The position numbers were made by a program, and so were the translations under genes. Positions 59,034 to 64,000 of a stretch of 64,000 nucleotides of DNA are shown here, in pieces. Under the pieces are notes generated by a model. That model saw only the letters and a program-made list of their open reading frames with translations. It was not told the DNA's origin and ran no database searches. The stretch is from assembly GCA_000403335.2 (NCBI GenBank), contig KE159629.1:1-64000 (forward strand), given 5' to 3'. How positions within the stretch are numbered: position 1 is the stretch's first letter; every line of letters begins with the position of its first letter. The DNA is from Lachnospiraceae bacterium MD335. Lineage in GTDB: Bacteria; Bacillota; Clostridia; Lachnospirales; Lachnospiraceae.

Positions 59034-59220
59034 TGGTTTATTCCCCCTTAAATATCTGTTATATTTTTATTATAATGAATTTGTTACAAAATGAAAAGAA
59101 TTTATGAAGAATTCATTATTATTTTTTTACAAAATCCGATTGGTATGGTATAATGTCGATAGACATTATACTCGCCCGAATGGGCATAAACTTACCATAA
59201 TTGCGAAGTAATTATGGTAT

Positions 59221-59300
59221 AATGAGCGCAAGAGAGCAAAGTGAAATTCATTCATTTTGCGAACGGCGAATGTTGATCGTAAATCGAAGATTTATGATAT
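59221..59300 (+). repeat. 80-bp tandem repeat, unit 1
   Basis: The unit runs AATGAGCGCAAGAGAGCAAA...TGTTGATCGTAAATCGAAGA and ends TTTATGATAT. It includes a small hairpin around AATCGAAGATT. Each unit ends where a TATAAT box begins. Confidence 0.88.
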
Positions 59301-59380
59301 AATGAGCGCAAGAGAGCAAAGTGAAATTCATTCATTTTGCGAACGGCGAATGTTGATCATAAATCGAAGGTTTATGATAT
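59301..59380 (+). repeat. 80-bp tandem repeat, unit 2
   Basis: Nearly identical to unit 1 (differences at GATCAT for GATCGT and AAGG for AAGA). Together with TATAAT at 59149-59154, 59218-59223, 59298-59303 and TATAAC at 59378-59383, the region gives four -10-like boxes spaced 69, 80 and 80 bases apart, ahead of pheA. The 394-bp gap 59034-59427 has no gene. Confidence 0.88.
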
Positions 59381-59427
59381 AACGAGCGGTAGTGATAAGA
59401 ATAAAATGTTCATGGAGGAAAACACGT

Positions 59428-60552
59428 ATGGACTTGTCTTTGCTTAGGGAAGAGCTTGACGGAATTGATAAAAACATCGTGGCGCTTTACGAGAAACGAA
59501 TGGACGTATGTGCGCAGGTGGCGGCATACAAAATAGAAAGCGGAAAACGTGTGTTTGATAAGGAGCGTGAGCAGCAGAAGCTTGACAGTGTGAGCGCACT
59601 TACACACAATGCATTTAATGCGCGCGGAGTTCGCGACTTATTTGAGCAGATTATGGCAATCAGCAGAAAGCTCCAGTATCAGATTATTGCAGAGCACACG
59701 GGCGGAGGACGTCTTTCGTTTACGGCGCTTGAAGCGCTTGACGCCAAAAACTGCCGGGTGGTATTTCAGGGAGCGGAGGGCGCATATTCGCAGGCTGCCA
59801 TGATGCGGTATTTTGGCAGTGGAGTGAACAGTTTTCATGTGGATACCTTTCGGGATGCGATGCTTGCAATTGATGAGGGCAGCGCTGATTTTGCCGTGCT
59901 TCCGATTGAAAATTCTTCGGCGGGGATTGTGAGTGAGATTTATGATCTTTTGGTGGAGTTTGAAAACTACATTGTCGGTGAACAGATTATAAAGATTGAG
60001 CACTGTGTTATGGCTGCTCCGGGTACGGAGATTACGGATATAAAGACCGTTTATTCGCATCCGCAGTCGCTGATGCAGAGTGCGCATTATCTTACGCAGC
60101 AAGGCTGGCAGCAAATCAGTATGAAAAATAACGCGTTTGCCGCGAAAAAAGTGGCGCAGGATCAGGACAGGACACAGGCAGCGATTGCAAGCGAGGCGGC
60201 GGCAGAAATTTACGGACTGGAAATTTTAGAGCGGGGCGTAAATGATTTAAAGGATAATTCAACGCGCTTTATTATTGTGACAAATCAAAAGGTGTTTGCA
60301 AAGGATGCCGCTAAAATCAGCCTTTGTTTTGAGTTAAACCATGAAAGCGGTGCGCTATATCATGCGCTTTCCCATATGATGTACAACGGACTTAACGTGA
60401 CGAAAGTGGAATCAAGACCGATTTTCGGAAGAAACTGGGAGTATCGCTTTTTTCTCGATTTTGAGGGAAATCTTACGGACAGTGCGGTCAAGAATGCACT
60501 GAGAGGACTCAGAGAGGAAACGCATAATATGAAAATACTCGGAAATTATTGA
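59428..60552 (+). CDS. pheA: bifunctional chorismate mutase / prephenate dehydratase
   Basis: Protein of 374 residues. The N-terminal ~85 residues form an AroQ-type chorismate mutase (LSLLREELDGIDKNIVALYE, then RMDVCAQVAAYKIESGKRVF). The prephenate dehydratase domain has VVFQGAEGAYSQAAMMRYFG and the TRF motif in NSTRFIIVTNQ. A C-terminal ACT domain (ALYHALSHMMYNGLNVTKVE then SRPI) binds phenylalanine for feedback control. Together they convert chorismate to phenylpyruvate. GGAGGAAAACACGT precedes ATG 59428. The upstream tandem repeats may supply its promoters. Confidence 0.95.
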   Translation: MDLSLLREELDGIDKNIVALYEKRMDVCAQVAAYKIESGKRVFDKEREQQKLDSVSALTHNAFNARGVRDLFEQIMAISRKLQYQIIAEHTGGGRLSFTALEALDAKNCRVVFQGAEGAYSQAAMMRYFGSGVNSFHVDTFRDAMLAIDEGSADFAVLPIENSSAGIVSEIYDLLVEFENYIVGEQIIKIEHCVMAAPGTEITDIKTVYSHPQSLMQSAHYLTQQGWQQISMKNNAFAAKKVAQDQDRTQAAIASEAAAEIYGLEILERGVNDLKDNSTRFIIVTNQKVFAKDAAKISLCFELNHESGALYHALSHMMYNGLNVTKVESRPIFGRNWEYRFFLDFEGNLTDSAVKNALRGLREETHNMKILGNY

Positions 60553-60568
60553 GAAATGGGGGATTGTT

Positions 60569-62131
60569 ATGGCTTACAAAACGTTTGCGGCGATTGATGT
60601 CGGCTCATATGAGCTTGCAATGAAAATTTATGAAATATCGGTCAAAAACGGGATTAAGGAAATCGACCATATAAGACATCGGATAGAGCTTGGCACGGAC
60701 TCTTATTTTACGGGAAAAATCAGCAATGACAGAGTCGATGAGCTGTGCAGGATGCTTACGGAGTTTACGCACATTATGAAATCCTACAAAGTGGATGATT
60801 ATAAGGCATATGGTACCAGCGCGATCCGGGAGACGGAAACTTCCACGATTTTACTGGACCAAATACAGGCAAAGACCGGCATTAAAATAGAAGTGTTAAG
60901 CAACTCAGAGCAGCGTTTTTTGGACTATAAATCTGTTGCCTCCATCGGACGTGATTTTCAGAAAATTATTGAGAAAAGTACGGCATTTATTGATATTGGC
61001 GGCGGCAGTATCCAAATTTCGCTTTTCGATGAGGACAGCCTTGTGACCAGTCAGAATATCCGTCCGGGCGTGCTGCGTATGCGGGAAGAACTGACACGCG
61101 TGTCATACCGCAGCTATCAGCTTGAGGAGATGGTGGAGGAGATGTTCTGCGGAAATCTTGAAATCTTTAAGGAGCTGTTTATCGGTGACAGAAAGATACA
61201 GAATATTATTCTTGTTGATGACTATGCGTCGCTTATTTTACAGCGTAATTATTTAAAAACCAATAAAAAAGGACATGTCAATACGGAAATCTTTTTAGAG
61301 TTTGTGGATTCCCTGAAAAAGAAAAAGACAAAGGAGATTGCGCTTGCGCTCGGAATTGCGCAGGAGAATATTTCGCTGTTGCATATTTCGTCGCTTATGA
61401 TAAAGCATATGATAAAAATGCTTGGTGCGGAGGTGCTTTGGGCGCCCGGCGTCAGCCTTTGCGACGGTATGGCATACGAGTATGCGGAACAAAATCATCT
61501 GCTGTCAACATCGGGGGAGATTACCGCACACGATTTTGAGCAGGACATTCTTGCCTGTGCAAGGGATGTCAACAGGCGTTATCATAGTATTGAACGCAGA
61601 ACGGCAGGGCGGGAGATGATTGCCCTTACAATTTTTGACAATATGAAAAAAAGCTACGGATTTTCCAGGCGCGACAGACTGCTTTTGCAGCTTTCGGCAA
61701 TCCTGAGCGAATGCGGAAGATACATCAGCCTTTCTAATGTAGGAGAGAGTTCTTACAGTATTATTATGGCAACGGAGATTATCGGGCTTTCCCATCTTGA
61801 GCGCGAGATTGTGGCAAATATCGTAAAGTATTCCACGGAGCAGTTTGAATACTATGATATGCTGCGGGGAACGGTGACGCTTGACATTAATTCGTACCTT
61901 AGGATTGCTAAGCTGACAGCGATTATCAAGCTTGCGGAGGGGCTTGATTTGAGTCACAAGGATAAGTTTGACAATATGAAGATTACGAATGATGACAATA
62001 TTATGTTCCTTACGGTGGAAACGAATGCCGACATGACTTTGGAGCTTGGAATGTTTGGACAAAGTTCGATGTTTTTTGAGGAAGTATTCAACGTAAAGCC
62101 TGTAATCAGGCAGAAAAAGAGCAATATTTAG
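60569..62131 (+). CDS. ppx: Ppx/GppA-type exopolyphosphatase
   Basis: Protein of 520 residues. The ASKHA ATPase fold is shown by FAAIDVGSYELAMKIYEISV, YGTSAIRETETSTIL, LSNSEQRFLDY, and TAFIDIGGGSIQISLFDED (phosphate-2 loop). The C-terminal ~200 residues are the HD-like helical domain of Ppx enzymes. It removes phosphate from polyphosphate or pppGpp. It precedes ppk1 by 11 bases, the usual polyphosphate synthesis/degradation pair. GGGGGATTGTT precedes ATG 60569. Confidence 0.9.
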   Translation: MAYKTFAAIDVGSYELAMKIYEISVKNGIKEIDHIRHRIELGTDSYFTGKISNDRVDELCRMLTEFTHIMKSYKVDDYKAYGTSAIRETETSTILLDQIQAKTGIKIEVLSNSEQRFLDYKSVASIGRDFQKIIEKSTAFIDIGGGSIQISLFDEDSLVTSQNIRPGVLRMREELTRVSYRSYQLEEMVEEMFCGNLEIFKELFIGDRKIQNIILVDDYASLILQRNYLKTNKKGHVNTEIFLEFVDSLKKKKTKEIALALGIAQENISLLHISSLMIKHMIKMLGAEVLWAPGVSLCDGMAYEYAEQNHLLSTSGEITAHDFEQDILACARDVNRRYHSIERRTAGREMIALTIFDNMKKSYGFSRRDRLLLQLSAILSECGRYISLSNVGESSYSIIMATEIIGLSHLEREIVANIVKYSTEQFEYYDMLRGTVTLDINSYLRIAKLTAIIKLAEGLDLSHKDKFDNMKITNDDNIMFLTVETNADMTLELGMFGQSSMFFEEVFNVKPVIRQKKSNI

Positions 62132-62142
62132 GGGGATTTCCA

Positions 62143-64000
62143 ATGGGCGATAAATCAGGTAAGTCAAACAATAAAATTGATTATAAAAAGCCGGAATATT
62201 ATTTAAACCGGGAGCTAAGCTGGGTGCAGTTCAACCATCGCGTACTCGGTGAAGCAAAAGACAAGAGCATCCCGCTGTTTGAACGCCTTAAATTTCTGAG
62301 CATTACGGCGTCAAATTTGGATGAGTTTTTTATGGTACGCGTGGCGTCTCTTAAAGATATGGTAAATGCGGGATACACCAAAAAGGATATTGCGGGAATG
62401 ATGCCGGCAGAACAGCTTGACGCGGTGAACAGGGCAACCCATGAGCTGGTAGAGATGCAGTATGCGGTTTTTAACCGTTCTCTTTTACCGCTCCTTGCAC
62501 AAAACGGTCTGATTATGGTTGAAAAACATGAGGAGTTAAGTGAGGCGGACGCAAACTTTGTTGACCGGTATTTTCAGGATAATGTTTATCCGGTACTGAC
62601 GCCGATGGCGGTGGATTCTTCCAGACCGTTTCCGCTAATCCGCAATAAGACGCTCAATTTGGGAGCCCTGGTTTCCCGGAAAGAGGAGAAGGGAAGAAAA
62701 CATCTGTTTAACAGAAAGTCGGCACAGAGCAAAGAACTGGAGTTTGCCACAGTGCAGGTGCCGGGCGGTGTGCCGCGTATTGTACAGCTGCCGGAGGGAG
62801 AAAACGGTGAGAAGCGTGTGATTTTATTGGAGCAGATTATTGAGCGGAACATGGATAAGCTGTTTTTGAACTATCATATTGAATGCGCATTCCCGTTTCG
62901 CGTTATGAGAAACGCGGATTTCTATATTCAGGAGGAAGAAGCGGAGGATTTATTAAAAGAGATTGAAAAGCAGCTCAAAAAGAGACAATGGGGACAGGCG
63001 ATTCGTCTTGAGGTGGAGGACGGTATGGAAAAGCGCCTGCTTGATATTATAAAAAAAGAACTGATGATAGACGAACGGGATATATACCGCATTCCCGGAC
63101 CGCTTGATTTGACCTTTTTGATGAAAATGTACGGTCTGCAGGGATTTGACCATATGAAAAATAAGCCGTACAAGCCGCAGCCTGTTTTGGGGCTTGAGAC
63201 GGGAGAAAATATATTTGATGCGATTAAGGAGCGGGATATTCTCCTGCACCATCCGTATCAGACGTTTGCACCGGTGGTCGATTTTATAAAACAGGCGTCG
63301 AGGGACCCTGAGGTGCTTGCGATTAAGCAGACTTTGTACCGTGTGAGCGGCAATTCACCGATTATCGCGGCGCTTGCGCAGGCAGCGGAGAACGGTAAAC
63401 AGGTGTCGGTGCTTGTGGAGCTTAAAGCACGTTTTGACGAGGAAAACAATATCGTTTGGGCGAGGAAGCTTGAACAGGCGGGCTGTCACGTTATATACGG
63501 ACTTGTGGGATTGAAAACGCACTGTAAGATTACGCTTGTGGTGCGGCGCGAGGAAGAGGGGATTCGCAGGTATGTGCATTTGGGGACGGGAAATTACAAT
63601 GATTCCACTGCAAAGCTCTATACGGATTTGGGAATTCTGACCTGCAACGAGGCAATCGGTGAGGACGCGACAGCAGTCTTTAACATGCTTTCAGGATACT
63701 CGGAGCCGCTTGGCTGGAACCATTTGGCATTGGCGCCGCTTTGGCTAAAGGATAAATTTTTATATCTGATTGAGCGTGAGAGAGAAAATGCGGTTGAAAA
63801 GCGTCCGGCAAGAATTGTGGCAAAGATGAATTCGCTTTGCGATGCCGATATTATTAAGGCGTTATATGAGGCTGCCGCTGCGGGGGTTAAAATTGAACTG
63901 ATTGTCAGGGGAATTTGCTGTCTTCGAACGGGAGTTGAAGGGACAAATGACAATATCAGCGTGTGTTCCATTGTCGGAAATTTTCTTGAGCATGCAAGGA
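62143..64000 (+). CDS. ppk1: polyphosphate kinase 1 (partial, runs off right edge)
   Basis: The visible 619 residues start MGDKSGKSNNKIDYKKPEYY and have the Ppk1 N-domain YLNRELSWVQFNHRVLGEAK with FLSITASNLDEFFMVRVASL. The catalytic regions include FAPVVDFIKQASRDPEVLAI followed by KQTLYRVS, and the phosphohistidine motif YGLVGLKTHCKITLVVRREE with the His in KTHCK. It reversibly transfers the terminal phosphate of ATP to polyphosphate. ATG 62143 follows AGGGGGATTTCCA. No stop occurs before the window end, so the C-terminal part is missing. Confidence 0.94.
   Translation, partial: MGDKSGKSNNKIDYKKPEYYLNRELSWVQFNHRVLGEAKDKSIPLFERLKFLSITASNLDEFFMVRVASLKDMVNAGYTKKDIAGMMPAEQLDAVNRATHELVEMQYAVFNRSLLPLLAQNGLIMVEKHEELSEADANFVDRYFQDNVYPVLTPMAVDSSRPFPLIRNKTLNLGALVSRKEEKGRKHLFNRKSAQSKELEFATVQVPGGVPRIVQLPEGENGEKRVILLEQIIERNMDKLFLNYHIECAFPFRVMRNADFYIQEEEAEDLLKEIEKQLKKRQWGQAIRLEVEDGMEKRLLDIIKKELMIDERDIYRIPGPLDLTFLMKMYGLQGFDHMKNKPYKPQPVLGLETGENIFDAIKERDILLHHPYQTFAPVVDFIKQASRDPEVLAIKQTLYRVSGNSPIIAALAQAAENGKQVSVLVELKARFDEENNIVWARKLEQAGCHVIYGLVGLKTHCKITLVVRREEEGIRRYVHLGTGNYNDSTAKLYTDLGILTCNEAIGEDATAVFNMLSGYSEPLGWNHLALAPLWLKDKFLYLIERERENAVEKRPARIVAKMNSLCDADIIKALYEAAAAGVKIELIVRGICCLRTGVEGTNDNISVCSIVGNFLEHAR

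Noticed and set aside
59221-59380. Tandem repeats before pheA as a CRISPR array
   Set aside because: Only two contiguous 80-bp units are present, with no repeat/spacer alternation and no cas genes.

Overview
The window looks like a chromosome segment of a Gram-positive anaerobe of the class Clostridia, most likely Lachnospiraceae. The reasons are the sporulation genes yqfC/yqfD next to phoH and ybeY, the dgt-dnaG-rpoD-trmK-nif3 block, SpoVB-like and DUF5050-type proteins, strong AGGAGG ribosome sites with many GTG/TTG starts, and conjugative-element genes typical of gut Firmicutes. No tRNA or CRISPR array was seen.

Region 1 (1-7.3 kb, mostly minus strand) is a decayed conjugative-element fragment: a cysteine-rich VLP protein, the C-terminus of a relaxase, a winged-helix regulator, a small HTH protein and a sigma-70-like factor. 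Its cargo is a HAD phosphatase, an O-acetyltransferase, an HD hydrolase and an AraC regulator. A complete ISL3-type insertion sequence (1604-3607, 23-bp inverted repeats, 8-bp target duplication) splits the HTH gene. Its transposase is in two frames joined by a canonical -1 slippery heptamer.

Region 2 (7.4-16.3 kb, plus strand) looks like an integrative/mobilizable element. A 146-bp imperfect palindrome carries DnaA-box-like sequences. It is followed by an unrecognised operon (DUF1643-like protein, two unknown proteins, a 49-aa membrane peptide), an acidic helical protein, a primase/ATPase replication protein and a large serine recombinase.

Region 3 (15.7-19.6 kb) holds a SymE-domain protein and an Rpn-family nuclease gene. 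A second Rpn gene is preceded by a decayed copy of the SymE 3' end, and a structured repeat follows both Rpn genes. Both Rpn genes have an internal ribosome site that could make a C-terminal small protein. This is my best candidate for an under-described toxin/defence system. A phosphatase-like / membrane papain-like / secreted-protein trio follows (19.6-22.3 kb).

Region 4 (22.4-48.7 kb) is core chromosome: an SNF transporter, yqfC-yqfD-phoH-(degenerate pgpH)-ybeY-flippase, two flavoproteins, proB, MATE, dgt-dnaG-rpoD-trmK-nif3-nucleoside kinase, RNase P RNA abutting a truncated trmH, a protease-like protein, dCMP deaminase, and two COG0523 metallochaperone-like GTPases.

Region 5 (48.8-53.9 kb) is an AT-rich accessory island with a PD-(D/E)XK-like protein, an IS5-family element with CTAG target duplication, an Mrr-like endonuclease and an IS1595-type transposase.

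Region 6 (54-64 kb) is core again: pyrBI, a PH-domain protein, a D,D-carboxypeptidase, a membrane protein whose start codon lies in a terminator-like hairpin, a DUF5050 protein, 80-bp tandem repeats carrying -10-like boxes, pheA, ppx and the start of ppk1.
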